DNA of 64,000 nt from CAYLLN01 sp033762315. Lineage in GTDB: Bacteria > Planctomycetota > Planctomycetia > Pirellulales > Pirellulaceae. Made by a program: the position numbers and the translations under genes. The stretch lies in assembly GCA_033762315.1 (NCBI GenBank), contig JANRLS010000079.1, positions 1-64,000 on the forward strand. The letters are read 5' to 3'. Positions 50,286 to 58,857 of this stretch are shown here, one piece after another; position 1 is the first letter of the stretch; each line of letters opens with the position of its first letter. The notes under the pieces are model-generated. The model had not been told where the DNA came from and searched no databases. It was given only the letters and a program-made list of their open reading frames with translations.

Positions 50286-51812
50286 TCAACGCGAAGTTGC
50301 TGGCCGGGACAAATCGGTCGTGCGGCTCAAATCGGCGACGTTCGCCGCCTCCCCTTCTTGCACGCAAACCCGATTGCGCCCCTGATTGACGGCCGTCTGC
50401 AACGCCTTGCGGGCCCGCTCCAGAATCCGCCGCAGGTCGTCTCCCGGGCAGGCTTCGACCACGCCCAGGCTGATCGTGAACCAATTGGCCCCCGCCTTGC
50501 GCGGCAAGCGGCAACGCTCGACCGCCCCCCGCAGACGTTCGCCAATCAGCACCGCGTCGGCGATGTGCGCCCCTGGCAGCAGCATGGCGAAGGTGTCGTC
50601 TCCCAGGCGAGCGACGTGGTCCATGTCGCGCATCACGGCATTGACGAGCTGCGCGGTGACGCGGAGCACCACGTCCCCCGCGCTGGTTCCGTTGTCGCCG
50701 ACGATCCGCTCGAAGCCATCGACCTGCAAGAGCATCAGCGCCAGCGGCGAGCCGCCGCGCCGCCACTGCGAAAGCCGGCGAATCATGTCGTCGAAAAAGA
50801 CCGGCCGGCTCGAGACGTGCGCGAGTGGCTCGCGCTGGCACGACTCGGCCGCGTCGGCTTCGTAGAGCCACTCGTCGCCGATGCGCTCGGGCGTGGCGGT
50901 GACGATCGGCGTTTGGGCATCGAGCTTCACGAGATGATTGCTGCGGCCGTCACTATAGTGCGCGCAGTTGCGGCCAGCGCTTTTGGAGGCATAGAGCGCC
51001 TCGTCGGCCCGGCGCACCAGGTCTTTCTCGGTCTCGTCGGGCATCAACTCGGCGAGCCCGGCACTCGCGGTGACTTTCAGTTGCTTGCCCGCGAACTTGA
51101 ACAGGGTGCCGGCAATCGCCTGGCGAGCCTTTTCGGCCTGGGCCATGATCTGCCGCACGCCCAGCCCCGCGAACACGGCGGCGAACTCCTCGCCCCCATA
51201 GCGGGCGACCAGGCCCCCCTCGCCAATGTTCGCGCGGAGCACGCGGGCCACGCCGCGGAGCACCTCGTCTCCCGCCTGATGACCGTGCGTGTCGTTGAAT
51301 TTCTTGAAGTGATCGACATCGATCAGCATGATCGCCGCCGGACTGCCGCGGCGTTGCTGCTCGGCCACGCAGCGGCGGATTTCGTCGTCGAGCGCCCGCC
51401 GATTGGCCACCTGCGTCAGGGCGTCGGTGCGGGCTTCGACCGCGTGCGATTCAATCTGCCGGGCCTGGGCTTGCAGCCGCTCTTCGGCCGTATCGAGCTG
51501 CCGCTGCATCCGGGCATTGGCATCGATCAGTTGAGCGACGGCCGAAAGAACCGCCGATTCGTCGTTGTCTCCGTCGGGGTCGGCCAGTTGGGCGTTGATC
51601 TCTTGCACTTGCGAGCTGTGTTGATCCACGTCGGCCGCCACGCGGCTCGTCAGCTCTTGCAGCCGGGCCAGCGTTTCGCGGGCAAAGCGGGCCTCGGCAT
51701 CTTCGAGCGGCGCGGCGCGCGCGCGAATCCGCCGGCGCAGGGCGAGCCACGCCAGCCCACAGGCAGCGCACAGCGTCGCCAGCAGCAGAAAAATGGAAAC
51801 CAGCGTCGTCAT
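50286..51812 (-). CDS. membrane protein with two GGDEF domains (diguanylate cyclase)
   Basis: This is a 508-residue protein. One N-terminal membrane segment (about 4-26) precedes a coiled coil (about 35-125) and a first GGDEF domain (about 128-290) with an intact active site, RYGGEEF (206-210), and the metal-binding IDVDHFKKFND. A second GGDEF-like domain (about 340-490) has the degenerate RLGDDTF (404-408). The RxxD inhibitory site, absent from the first domain, is present in the second (RDMD, 395-398). The product is presumably cyclic-di-GMP from domain one. ATG 51812 is preferred over a TTG five codons upstream. Confidence 0.92.
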   Translation of the reverse strand: MTTLVSIFLLLATLCAACGLAWLALRRRIRARAAPLEDAEARFARETLARLQELTSRVAADVDQHSSQVQEINAQLADPDGDNDESAVLSAVAQLIDANARMQRQLDTAEERLQAQARQIESHAVEARTDALTQVANRRALDDEIRRCVAEQQRRGSPAAIMLIDVDHFKKFNDTHGHQAGDEVLRGVARVLRANIGEGGLVARYGGEEFAAVFAGLGVRQIMAQAEKARQAIAGTLFKFAGKQLKVTASAGLAELMPDETEKDLVRRADEALYASKSAGRNCAHYSDGRSNHLVKLDAQTPIVTATPERIGDEWLYEADAAESCQREPLAHVSSRPVFFDDMIRRLSQWRRGGSPLALMLLQVDGFERIVGDNGTSAGDVVLRVTAQLVNAVMRDMDHVARLGDDTFAMLLPGAHIADAVLIGERLRGAVERCRLPRKAGANWFTISLGVVEACPGDDLRRILERARKALQTAVNQGRNRVCVQEGEAANVADLSRTTDLSRPATSR

Positions 51813-51950
51813 CAGGGTGCCGAGCAAGGGATCGATGGCGAGACTATCCGCCCTAGGAGTGACATAGGTTGTCTGGGGACCAAGTCAACCCAAACGGAGC
51901 CAAATCGGTGGGACTGTGCCAATTGTGCGGACAATCGCCGCCACGCCGCA

Positions 51951-53291
51951 CTACGCGCCGGGCGCGGTTCCCAGCAGCTGCCCCGTTTTCGACACGCGAT
52001 AGAGCGCGTGCCCGCCGGGGGCGATTCCCTGCAGCTTGCCGGCGGCGTCGCGCGATTGGCCATACACGACAAACACCCGAAATTCGTCGGCACCCTCGGT
52101 CCCCTCGCAATCGAACGGCAAGCCGCCGCCGGACTCGCGCACGGCCGCTTGCTTGACGATTTCAATCGCCGCGGCCAGCGTGATGGGGGGATTCGCATAG
52201 GCCGCCTGCTGAATGGGCGCCGATCCCGGCAGCACATTCGGCGGCGGCAAGGCGTTGGCCGGGGGCGAGGCATATCGTGGCGCGGGGGCGAGTGGGCTGA
52301 TCGCCGGCCGCGCGGCGACTTGCGCGAGCGCCACTTGCACCACCTTCTGCTGCTCGTTCAACAGCCGCTGCGTCTTGCGATAGTCGCTGTCGGCATAGGC
52401 GGCGATCGCCTGATCGAGTTGCTTTTTGGCACCGGCGAAATCGCCGCCAGCCGCGCTGGCGAGGGCCAGGTTGTGCAGGGCGGCGTGATTGCGGGGATTG
52501 TCTTTCAGAGCGGCTTGCCAATCGGCCGCCGCGCCGGGCCAGTTTCCCTTGAGGGCCTTAGAGTTTCCCTTGCGCAGGGCGGTGAGGCCGTTCCCCCAAT
52601 ACTGCCGCGCGAGCCGCACCTCGACCGGCGCCCTATGCGGGGCGATCATCGCCACCACGTCGCGCGAGCATTGGTTGAGCAGCTCCCCCAGCACGCGCTC
52701 TTGGCCGGGCAAATCTCCCTGGCCGTTGAGCACCTGTCCTTCGAACGAATGCGAGGTCTGGCGGGCGGCTCGGATTTCGCCGGTGCGGGCGTCGATCAGC
52801 TTAATGGCGAGCGAGACGGTCGCCTCGCGCGAGAGCAGGGTATTCGTATCGATGCCGATGCCCAGGCTGCTGCCGCGGCCAAGCGGACCGCTCGACTGGC
52901 CGCCGCCGAGGCTGATGTGCTGGTCGGTCTGCTTCTGGTCGGCCACGTTGTAGCTGACGACCTGGCCGGTCAAAATCGCATCGACCCCGCTGTGCCGGGC
53001 CGCCTGCACGAGGGCCGCTTCGTTCGGCTGACCTTGAACGAACGCCGCCGGCAGGACGCGGGCCAGTTCCCCCTGATCGACCAAGGCATAGTGGCGATTT
53101 TCGGAAAGCTGGGCGAGCAGCACCGACTTGGCGATTTTGCCTGCTTCTCCTTCGCCCTCGAAATCAACCACCGCCAAGCGGCCGATCCCCGACACGTCGA
53201 ACTCCGCCGGGCGCAGCACCAGCATCTGGGCTCGCGGCGCGCAGCCCGTGGCCGCGGCGAGTATCAGGAGTAGATAGCAAGACTCGCGCAT
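51951..53291 (-). CDS. CsgG-like / TPR lipoprotein
   Basis: This 446-residue exported lipoprotein has a signal peptide ending in the lipobox LAAATGC (Cys at about 17). The first part (about 30-230) resembles the CsgG/curli-secretion or LpoB-like nucleotide-like fold (IGRLAVVDFEGEGEAGKIAK, GVDAILTGQVVSYNV, VSLAIKLIDARTGEI). TPR-like helices follow (about 260-350; WPGAAADWQAALKDNPRNHAALHNLALA), then a Pro-rich linker and a short C-terminal domain. Such proteins help assemble or regulate envelope complexes. It does not overlap the GGDEF gene. Confidence 0.82.
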   Translation of the reverse strand: MRESCYLLLILAAATGCAPRAQMLVLRPAEFDVSGIGRLAVVDFEGEGEAGKIAKSVLLAQLSENRHYALVDQGELARVLPAAFVQGQPNEAALVQAARHSGVDAILTGQVVSYNVADQKQTDQHISLGGGQSSGPLGRGSSLGIGIDTNTLLSREATVSLAIKLIDARTGEIRAARQTSHSFEGQVLNGQGDLPGQERVLGELLNQCSRDVVAMIAPHRAPVEVRLARQYWGNGLTALRKGNSKALKGNWPGAAADWQAALKDNPRNHAALHNLALASAAGGDFAGAKKQLDQAIAAYADSDYRKTQRLLNEQQKVVQVALAQVAARPAISPLAPAPRYASPPANALPPPNVLPGSAPIQQAAYANPPITLAAAIEIVKQAAVRESGGGLPFDCEGTEGADEFRVFVVYGQSRDAAGKLQGIAPGGHALYRVSKTGQLLGTAPGA

Positions 53292-53362
53292 GAGGCGGGG
53301 AATAGCCGAAATTGCGTTCCCGTGGCAAGAGCAGGCCCTACAAACCACGGCGAATGCATCCC

Positions 53363-53545
53363 CTACCAGGGCTTCAGCTTCCAACCGAGCACGAAGCCGA
53401 TGCCAAAGCAGGCGAGGGCGACGACTTCGGGGCGCTCGCGGGTATATTCGCGCAAATACTCGTACAGATCGGCGACCGGCTGCAGCTCGTCGCGTTCGAT
53501 CCGCGCGGGTTCGGTCGCATAGGTCGTGTCGTTAAAGGCATCCAT
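53363..53545 (-). CDS. small single-TM protein, last gene of CsbD operon
   Basis: This 60-residue protein has an acidic first half (TEPARIERDELQPVADLYEYL), a basic turn, and a C-terminal membrane segment (VVALACFGIGFVLGWKLKPW). The tail matches the Gly-rich TM ends of DUF883/YqjD-type proteins such as the CsbD gene product nearby. AGGAG lies eight bases upstream of ATG 53545, supporting it despite its size. It is the promoter-distal gene of the minus-strand cluster, 34 bp after the holin-like gene. Confidence 0.75.
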   Translation of the reverse strand: MDAFNDTTYATEPARIERDELQPVADLYEYLREYTRERPEVVALACFGIGFVLGWKLKPW

Positions 53546-53579
53546 TGTGAAGGCTCCTGAAAAACGGTAGCGAAATGCA

Positions 53580-54050
53580 TTAGGGGAAATTCGTTGTGGT
53601 ACGGGCCTCGTCCGGCATTCGTGGCGTTTTGCCGAATCGCTTGAGTGCCGACCGCACCCAGCCGGCGTTTTGCCGCCATTCCTCGCGCGAGCGGGCGAAG
53701 AGGTCGCAGCGCCGGCGAAAGGCGGCCCAGCCACCCGCCAGCAAGATTGCCGCCAGCACCACTCCCGCGAGCAGGCTCACGCCCAAGGATTGAGCGAGCG
53801 ACAGGGTCGTGGTTTCGTCGATCCAAAGGGCGAGTGCCGCCAGACCCACGGGGATGCAACCCACGGCGAGCAGCAACCCCGCGGCGAAACACAGTGCCGG
53901 CATCGCCAGCCTCGCCACCCCTTGCTGCGCATCGACCGCCAGCAGGCGAACCTGCAATTCGCCCAGCGTGAGCAAGTCTTCGAGCAGTTCGCCGGTGCTC
54001 CGGGCAACCGCTCGCGGCGGCGCTTCAGCGCGCGGCGCTGAACCATTCAT
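53580..54050 (-). CDS. phage-holin-superfamily / YqjE-like membrane protein
   Basis: This 156-residue protein has an N-terminal amphipathic helix (STGELLEDLLTLGELQVRLL), two long membrane segments (about 56-80 and 92-118) and a basic cytosolic tail. The pattern fits the putative actinobacterial holin-X/YqjE group of small inner-membrane proteins that accompany DUF883 (YqjD) genes in other bacteria. ATG 54050 overlaps the preceding stop by four bases (ATGA), so translation is coupled. It is not a sign of a prophage, as no other phage gene is near. Confidence 0.8.
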   Translation of the reverse strand: MNGSAPRAEAPPRAVARSTGELLEDLLTLGELQVRLLAVDAQQGVARLAMPALCFAAGLLLAVGCIPVGLAALALWIDETTTLSLAQSLGVSLLAGVVLAAILLAGGWAAFRRRCDLFARSREEWRQNAGWVRSALKRFGKTPRMPDEARTTTNFP

Positions 54051-54253
54051 GTGCGTTTGATCCACCATGCCAAGGTCGCTCCGATTGCAAAGGCCGACGC
54101 CAGGCTGGCGCCGGGATGTTCGACAATCCACGCTTCGGCATTCGCCACGAGCGACTGCCAAGCGGCAATCCGGGGGCCGGCTGCCGAGCGCTCGACATCC
54201 GCGGATGTCGTGGGTTCGGAAACTGGCTGGTATTCGCTAGTAAAGTTGGGCAT
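54047..54253 (-). CDS. small membrane protein, DUF883/YqjD-like
   Basis: This is a 68-residue protein. A hydrophilic N-terminus (MPNFTSEYQPVSEPTTSADV) is followed by a helix (AAWQSLVANAEAWIVEHPG) and one C-terminal membrane segment (ASLASAFAIGATLAWWIKR). The last 25 residues follow the DUF883 anchor pattern (hydrophobic, Gly/Ala-rich, basic end). It overlaps both neighbours: its start lies 17 bp inside the preceding gene, and its stop overlaps the holin-like ATG. This dense packing supports it being a real gene despite its length. Confidence 0.75.
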   Translation of the reverse strand: MPNFTSEYQPVSEPTTSADVERSAAGPRIAAWQSLVANAEAWIVEHPGASLASAFAIGATLAWWIKRT

Positions 54254-54680
54254 CGGGCTGCTCCTCGGTTTCGGCGGCGGGGCTTTCGGACGGCATGACC
54301 CGGTTTTGCAGTTGCTGTTGCAAGTGCTGCGACAGGAGGGCGAGTCCCCCTTGCAGGAGCGAACCGACCGCCATCCGCGCGAGCATGGCCGTGAGCGAAG
54401 GCCCTCGCGCCGGTTGGCTCGCGGTGGCCACGCTTTGGACAAGCTCGCGGAGGGTGGTGGCGTCGGGCTGAACGAAGCGAGTCGCCTTGGAGGGAATCAG
54501 GAGGTATCCCGCGGCTGCCGCCGCGCCGACGCACACCCACGGATAGGCTCGCACGTAGGACTGCCAAGCGGTCAGCACTTGCGTGCTGGCGACGAGCTCT
54601 TGCACGTCTTCGCGCAGCTCGGCGCGCACGGCGCGCATCTGACGCTGAATTTCGTCGGCGGGCATGGTGGCGTGCGACAT
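54237..54680 (-). CDS. DUF883-like membrane protein of unknown function
   Basis: This 147-residue protein begins with a charged helix (ADEIQRQMRAVRAELREDVQELV) and one membrane segment (about 46-63; PWVCVGAAAAAGYLLIP). A second helical, partly hydrophobic region follows (about 90-125; LTAMLARMAVGSLLQGGLALL), with an acidic tail. The first half resembles DUF883/YqjD proteins, which anchor ribosomes to the membrane in Escherichia coli; whether this one does is unknown. It lies 10 bp after the 90-residue gene of the same operon. Confidence 0.75.
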   Translation of the reverse strand: MSHATMPADEIQRQMRAVRAELREDVQELVASTQVLTAWQSYVRAYPWVCVGAAAAAGYLLIPSKATRFVQPDATTLRELVQSVATASQPARGPSLTAMLARMAVGSLLQGGLALLSQHLQQQLQNRVMPSESPAAETEEQPDAQLY

Positions 54681-54690
54681 CGGACTTGCC

Positions 54691-54963
54691 CTACGAATGG
54701 AACCGCGCGGCGACCGACGCCGGCAGCACGCTGCTCAGGGCGTCGTAGGCCTGGCGGCTTAGCCGCTCGGTGGTCGTCGGCTCGTGATAAGCCATGCTCA
54801 GGAGCGGGCCGGCACACGCCTGCCCCACCAGCACGCCGATGCCGAGCCCCACGCCAAACACCAGCAGCAGGGACGAGACCGGATACTCCCGCACCAATTC
54901 GGCCGGCTGCTCGGCCGCGTGGCGCAGGCGACTGCGAATGCGATTTACTTCCTTGGCGACCAT
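54691..54963 (-). CDS. small membrane protein of unknown function
   Basis: This is a 90-residue protein with a basic N-terminal helix (VAKEVNRIRSRLRHAAEQPAEL), one strong membrane segment (about 28-54; SLLLVFGVGLGIGVLVGQA) and a C-terminal hydrophilic part (TTTERLSRQAYDALSSVLP). No family is recognised, though a TM segment rich in Gly is shared with the CsbD protein. It follows the CsbD gene by 53 bp on the same strand. Confidence 0.75.
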   Translation of the reverse strand: MVAKEVNRIRSRLRHAAEQPAELVREYPVSSLLLVFGVGLGIGVLVGQACAGPLLSMAYHEPTTTERLSRQAYDALSSVLPASVAARFHS

Positions 54964-55016
54964 GATCGGAACTCCTTCAAATCGTCGAGTAAACTGACGG
55001 AAGATTGCCGGCGGAT

Positions 55017-55436
55017 TTAGCGGCCGCGGAGCGTGAGGCCGAGCAGCACTCCGACCACCATCCCCACGCCGAAGCAGACGGCGATCGACTCGCCCGGCCG
55101 CTCGCGAACCATTTTCTCGGCCTCTTCATAGCCGTGGCGCATGGTTTCGGCGGCTTTTTTGGTCGATTCCTGCATCGCGCCGGCAGCTTGCTGGGCGTAG
55201 TCGCGCACCGATTCGGCCGCCTGACCCAAGGTCGAGGCTCCGTTGGAAGTGAGCTCTTCCAAGTAGTGCTCGATCGTGCCGCGAGCTTCCCCCGTTTTTC
55301 GCTGAATGGTGCCGACGAGTTGATCGACGTTGCCGTCGAAGGCTTGCAGATCGTCGCCGGTGAGCTGACCCCACTTCGAGCGAATCCGGCCTTTGATTTC
55401 GTTCCAATTGCCCCGCAGGGTTTGTTGATTGACCAT
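55017..55436 (-). CDS. CsbD family stress protein with C-terminal DUF883-like anchor
   Basis: This 139-residue protein fuses a CsbD domain (residues 1-60; TLRGNWNEIKGRIRSKWGQL, TGDDLQAFDGNVDQLVGTIQ) to a helical region (about 60-110; LGQAAESVRDYAQQAAGAMQ) and a DUF883-type C-terminal membrane anchor (ERPGESIAVCFGVGMVVGVL). CsbD proteins belong to general-stress (sigma-B type) regulons in other bacteria. AAGGAG lies eight bases before the ATG, one of the best ribosome sites in the window. It is the promoter-proximal gene of the six-gene cluster. Confidence 0.9.
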   Translation of the reverse strand: MVNQQTLRGNWNEIKGRIRSKWGQLTGDDLQAFDGNVDQLVGTIQRKTGEARGTIEHYLEELTSNGASTLGQAAESVRDYAQQAAGAMQESTKKAAETMRHGYEEAEKMVRERPGESIAVCFGVGMVVGVLLGLTLRGR

Positions 55437-55768
55437 GACAACTACTCCTTTGCATGTAAGAAATCGAGCCGCTTGGTTAGCGGAGAGAGTCTCGATTCAG
55501 GGAGCAATCGCCGTGCCAACCGTGCCGCTCAAGCGGATCGCGAGGGTGAAAAGCGTGGTTTCACCATTGATCGTGGCTCTCGGTGTGGTTCCAGCCGATA
55601 ACTCGATGGTCATTGGCGTTCGCCGCGCGGACAGCCTGGTCGCCCAATGACCACGGGTGGCTTGTGCTCCGTCAAACCAGAATTTTCGGGGTGGGTGGCA
55701 CGACCCACGCTGGCGTGGGCGTGGCAGCCGAGCTTTTCGAGTGGACCGAGCACTCGCTGCCACCCGCG
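55437..55768. promoter_or_regulatory. upstream region of the CsbD operon, with dispersed repeat
   Basis: This 332 bp region lies between the Crp/Fnr stop and the CsbD start and must carry the operon promoter, but no clear -35/-10 pair was found, which would fit an alternative sigma factor. It contains copy 2 of a dispersed palindromic repeat (55679-55721). No gene is seen. Confidence 0.4.
55679..55721. repeat. dispersed 43-bp palindromic repeat, copy 2
   Basis: These 43 bases match the minus strand of 14871-14913 at about 37 positions (blocks TTTTCGGG, GGGTG, CACG and CCCACGCTGGCGTG). The core CCCACG-ctgg-CGTGGG forms a hairpin. It lies just beyond the stop of the Crp/Fnr gene and can act as its terminator structure. 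Confidence 0.6.
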
Positions 55769-56497
55769 CTACGTCGCCTGGCGCGGTTCGCAGATCAAGC
55801 GATCGAACTGGCGCGAAATCGCCTGCTGGCATTCGCACGCGGCACGCTCCAGGCGCGGACGGTCGAGCACCGAGACGACTCCGCGGCGATGTTGAATCAG
55901 CCCTTCGGCCTGTAGCGGACGGAGCACGTCGGTGACGCTTGCCCGCCGCACGCCGAGCATTTGCGCGAGCGACTCGTGCGTCACCGGAATTTCGGTGGCG
56001 CTTGAACGGTCGAGACACCGCAGCAGCCACCGGCAGCAACGTTGCTGCACCGAATGGAGCCCGTTGCAGGCCACGCTCTGCATCACTTGCCCCAGGAATG
56101 CCGCGCTATAGCGGTGCAGCAATCGCCGCAGGGCCGTTCCCTCGGTCGCCGCCGCGAGCAGCACGGGGGCGGTCGCGAGATACGCCAGCCCCTCGATCTG
56201 CACGAAATACCGCTGCTCGACCGTCTCGCTCCCCGTCACGATGGCCAGCCCCGTCATCCCTTCGTTCCCGACCGTGGCGACTTCGATCTGGCTGCCGTCG
56301 TCCAGCACGTTCACGGCTGAAATCAGCCCCTGCTCGACGAAATACGCCTCCACAACCGGCCGGTGCGGTTCTTGAATCACTTGCCGCGCGGCGAGCGGCA
56401 CCAGGTTCAGTTCCGGCCGCAGCCGCTGCCACTCGGCCGCCGGCAGGTTGGCCAGCAGGCAATTTTTGGGGCGCTGGTTCTCGGCAGATAGCCACAT
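55769..56497 (-). CDS. Crp/Fnr family transcriptional regulator
   Basis: This is a 242-residue DNA-binding regulator. The N-terminal cyclic-nucleotide-binding-like barrel (about 20-150; VVEAYFVEQGLISAVNVLDD, FVQIEGLAYLA) is followed by a dimer helix and a winged helix with recognition helix TEIPVTHESLAQMLGVRRAS. It has no Cys cluster of the FNR type. An effector is not evident. GGGAG lies eight bases upstream of ATG 56497, which fixes the start; the open frame extends much further as antisense to the EamA gene. It is followed on the same strand by the CsbD operon, which it may regulate. Confidence 0.93.
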   Translation of the reverse strand: MWLSAENQRPKNCLLANLPAAEWQRLRPELNLVPLAARQVIQEPHRPVVEAYFVEQGLISAVNVLDDGSQIEVATVGNEGMTGLAIVTGSETVEQRYFVQIEGLAYLATAPVLLAAATEGTALRRLLHRYSAAFLGQVMQSVACNGLHSVQQRCCRWLLRCLDRSSATEIPVTHESLAQMLGVRRASVTDVLRPLQAEGLIQHRRGVVSVLDRPRLERAACECQQAISRQFDRLICEPRQAT

Positions 56498-56776
56498 GAT
56501 AAATCTCCCTTCGCGCGGCAACCTCCGTCCGCCGCCCAAGCGCCGCGCGAGCGCGGAGCTTGCGCGGCGAGAAGAAAGGCGCGCAAGATCAACTCGAATG
56601 TCGAAATTACCCCTGGGTGGTGAGAACGAGGGGGCAACTAGCGTGCCAAATGCCAGCGGTTGCGGACCCAAGTCAATCGACCGGCGACTGAATCTCGCCC
56701 GTCCGCCAGGCAGGGATCGGCCGCCCTTCGTGCCGCTGGCTGGACGAAATCCCCGCCGGCTGCCAAAACAAGGGGC

Positions 56777-57751
56777 ATGAAACAGGCGGCCCCGGTCGAT
56801 CCTCCGCTCAATCCGTACGAGCCGCCGGGCGAAACGTCCGCCGCGGCGCTTGCCGAGGGAACGCCGAGCCTGACTTCGGCCCGCCTCTTGGTGTTGGCGG
56901 CCGCTCTGATGTGGAGCAGCGGCGGATTCTTCGCCAAGGCCCACACCTTCGACGGCTGGCCCGGCCCGGCCCTCGCCTTTTGGCGGGCGGCTTTGGCGTG
57001 CATCGTGCTGCTGCCACTCGTGCGGCGCGTCGAGTGGACTTGGAAACTGCTGCCGATGGCGACGATGTTCGTGCTGATGAACTACAGCTATCTGACGGCG
57101 ATGGTGCAAGGTTCGGCGGCCAACGCGATCTGGCTGCAAATGACCGCGCCGGTCTGGGTGCTGCTGGTCGGCGTGCTGGTGTTTGGCGAGCGGGCGACGT
57201 GGCGCGACGGGCTGCTCGTCGCTTTTGCCGCCGCCGGAGTGGGAATCATCCTCTACTACGAATCGCAAGGAGAATCGCTCTCGGCCGTGCTGTGGGGGCT
57301 CGCTTCCGGGGCGTTCTACGCGGGAATCGTCCTCTCGCTGCGGCAACTGCGGACGCTCGATTCGTCGTGGCTGGCGGCGGTGAATCACGTTTCCACCGCG
57401 CTCGCCCTGGCGTATTTCGCCCTCGGCGGCCTCGTGGACGCGAACTCACCGACGCCGTTTCCCGCCGGCATTCAGTGGGGCTTTCTGGCGGGGTTCGGCA
57501 TTTTGCAATTGGGGCTGCCTTATGTGCTGTTCGCCCGCGGCCTGCGAAGCCTGCCCGGCCACGAAGCTGCCGGCATTGGGCTCGTCGAGCCGGTCTTGGT
57601 GCCGGTGTGGGTGTATCTCGCTTGGGGACAAAAGCCCGCCTGGTGGACCCTGGTCGGCGGCGGGCTGATTCTCGTCGGCCTCGTGCTGCGCTATTTGCGA
57701 CTGCCGGCGTTTGGTTCACCCGCGGGCACGGGGGACAAAAAAGGCGAATAG
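56777..57751 (+). CDS. EamA/DMT family transporter
   Basis: This is an inner-membrane protein of 324 residues with about ten hydrophobic segments arranged as two EamA repeats (about 30-165 and 175-310). Family phrases are LMWSSGGFFAKAHT, MNYSYLTAMVQGSAANAIWL, LVGVLVFGERATW and, near the end, GLVEPVLVPVWVYLAWGQKP. Members export or import amino acids, drugs or metabolites; none can be assigned here. The first 30 residues are a hydrophilic Pro-rich tail. ATG 56777 is preceded by AAGGGGC. It is divergent from the Crp/Fnr gene. Confidence 0.92.
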   Translation: MKQAAPVDPPLNPYEPPGETSAAALAEGTPSLTSARLLVLAAALMWSSGGFFAKAHTFDGWPGPALAFWRAALACIVLLPLVRRVEWTWKLLPMATMFVLMNYSYLTAMVQGSAANAIWLQMTAPVWVLLVGVLVFGERATWRDGLLVAFAAAGVGIILYYESQGESLSAVLWGLASGAFYAGIVLSLRQLRTLDSSWLAAVNHVSTALALAYFALGGLVDANSPTPFPAGIQWGFLAGFGILQLGLPYVLFARGLRSLPGHEAAGIGLVEPVLVPVWVYLAWGQKPAWWTLVGGGLILVGLVLRYLRLPAFGSPAGTGDKKGE

Positions 57752-57850
57752 TTGCTGAGCGAGCGGAGGCTGAAGGCTTGTGGTTGCCCGGGCACTTTCA
57801 CCACGAGGGTCGGGGAATAGCTGGATCGCGATACGTAGAATGAACGGGCT

Positions 57851-58291
57851 ATGGAGCTGTTCATTCTGCTGCCGCTGGTGCTGCTGGCGTGGATTGCGAT
57901 CCAGTTTGGGCAAATGCTATTTCGCCGGGGACCGAACCACTGGCGGAACCTGCTGCGCGTGGACCTGGCAGCCATGCTGGTGCTGATAACCGGCGTGGCC
58001 GGTGCCCTGGCTCTGGTGCGGAGCCTCGATCCATGGGCCGCCGCTTGCGTGTTGACACTCGCGCTTCCCGCGGCGATTGCATTTGCCTGGATGGGCCGTT
58101 ACCTCCTCGAAGACCTGGCCCGCTCGCGCCGCCGCGCACACGGCATTTCCGAGGACGCGAAATTCGCCTGGCCCCCCGCGCAGCCAGAAAACCCAACCGC
58201 CAGCCCGCCCGAAGAAATTCTAGCCGAAGCGGTGGACGAGGCGAGAATTGATTCTCCACCGACGACGGATACCAGAGTTGACCATCCCTGA
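57851..58291 (+). CDS. small membrane protein of unknown function
   Basis: This 146-residue protein has three membrane segments (about 1-20, 40-58 and 67-86), a short basic loop (RRGPNHWRNLLRVD) and a Pro/Glu-rich cytosolic tail. No family is recognised. It lies 99 bp downstream of the EamA gene on the same strand. The call rests on the strong N-terminal hydrophobic segment and continuous coding-like composition. Confidence 0.7.
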   Translation: MELFILLPLVLLAWIAIQFGQMLFRRGPNHWRNLLRVDLAAMLVLITGVAGALALVRSLDPWAAACVLTLALPAAIAFAWMGRYLLEDLARSRRRAHGISEDAKFAWPPAQPENPTASPPEEILAEAVDEARIDSPPTTDTRVDHP

Positions 58292-58551
58292 TCGGCGTGT
58301 ACCGCTATCTATGCGGCTGACCGGATTGGCGTTGGCAAGCAAGCCTGGCCACCTACGGGGAGCGGAAGGTCCGTGAGCCAGTTCTGTGCTCTGCAACAAC
58401 CGTTTCCATGTAGTTCGTTGAGGTGAATGGCAACCTTCAAGCGTTTCAACGACTTATGACTTGCCGCTATATTGCTATCGGGATAGAACCGTTTTCGATA
58501 CGGAAGCTGACTTCTGCATAATTCTGTGTTAGGCGGCACGGAGACATTCCT

Positions 58552-58857
58552 TTGACGGACCGCGTTGATGACGACCTTATCGCGAACTACATTCGGCGAT
58601 TCACTGTGCCGATGCAGTGGGTCGGTTGGTGGCTCGACTCGCCAGATCCCGCGACGCGGGAGTCATTACGTCTGGTGTTGTTTGAACCGAGCGGCGAAGC
58701 TTTGCGCTCCCTAACGGAGCCAACTGTTCGTGATGCGGTGATTCGCGCGGTACTGGAGAACGAACCGCTACGCACAGTCGTCGCTCTCGATGTCGACCGA
58801 TTGCTTGAGGAGTTAACAGAGGAAGCCATTCGCATCAGCCAGCGTAACGAGGCCTAA
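58552..58857 (+). CDS. small hypothetical protein in a cassette-like setting
   Basis: This is a 101-residue acidic cytosolic protein (DDDLIANYIRRFTVPMQWVG, then helical DVDRLLEELTEEAIRIS). No family is recognised. It starts with TTG after CGGAGAC, and its base composition is less GC-rich than that of its neighbours. Seven-base sequences GTTAGGC (58528-58534) and GCCTAAC (58852-58858) flank it in inverted orientation, and the stop codon TAA lies inside the latter, which recalls integron gene cassettes. This is a resemblance only, since no complete attC was found. Confidence 0.6.
   Translation: MTDRVDDDLIANYIRRFTVPMQWVGWWLDSPDPATRESLRLVLFEPSGEALRSLTEPTVRDAVIRAVLENEPLRTVVALDVDRLLEELTEEAIRISQRNEA

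Noticed and set aside
47943..53273. 1776-codon plus-strand open frame spanning several minus-strand genes
   Set aside because: It runs antisense through four well-supported genes and has no domain.
53580..54050. Holin-like gene as evidence of a prophage
   Set aside because: No lysis, portal, capsid or integrase genes nearby; the context is a stress-type operon.
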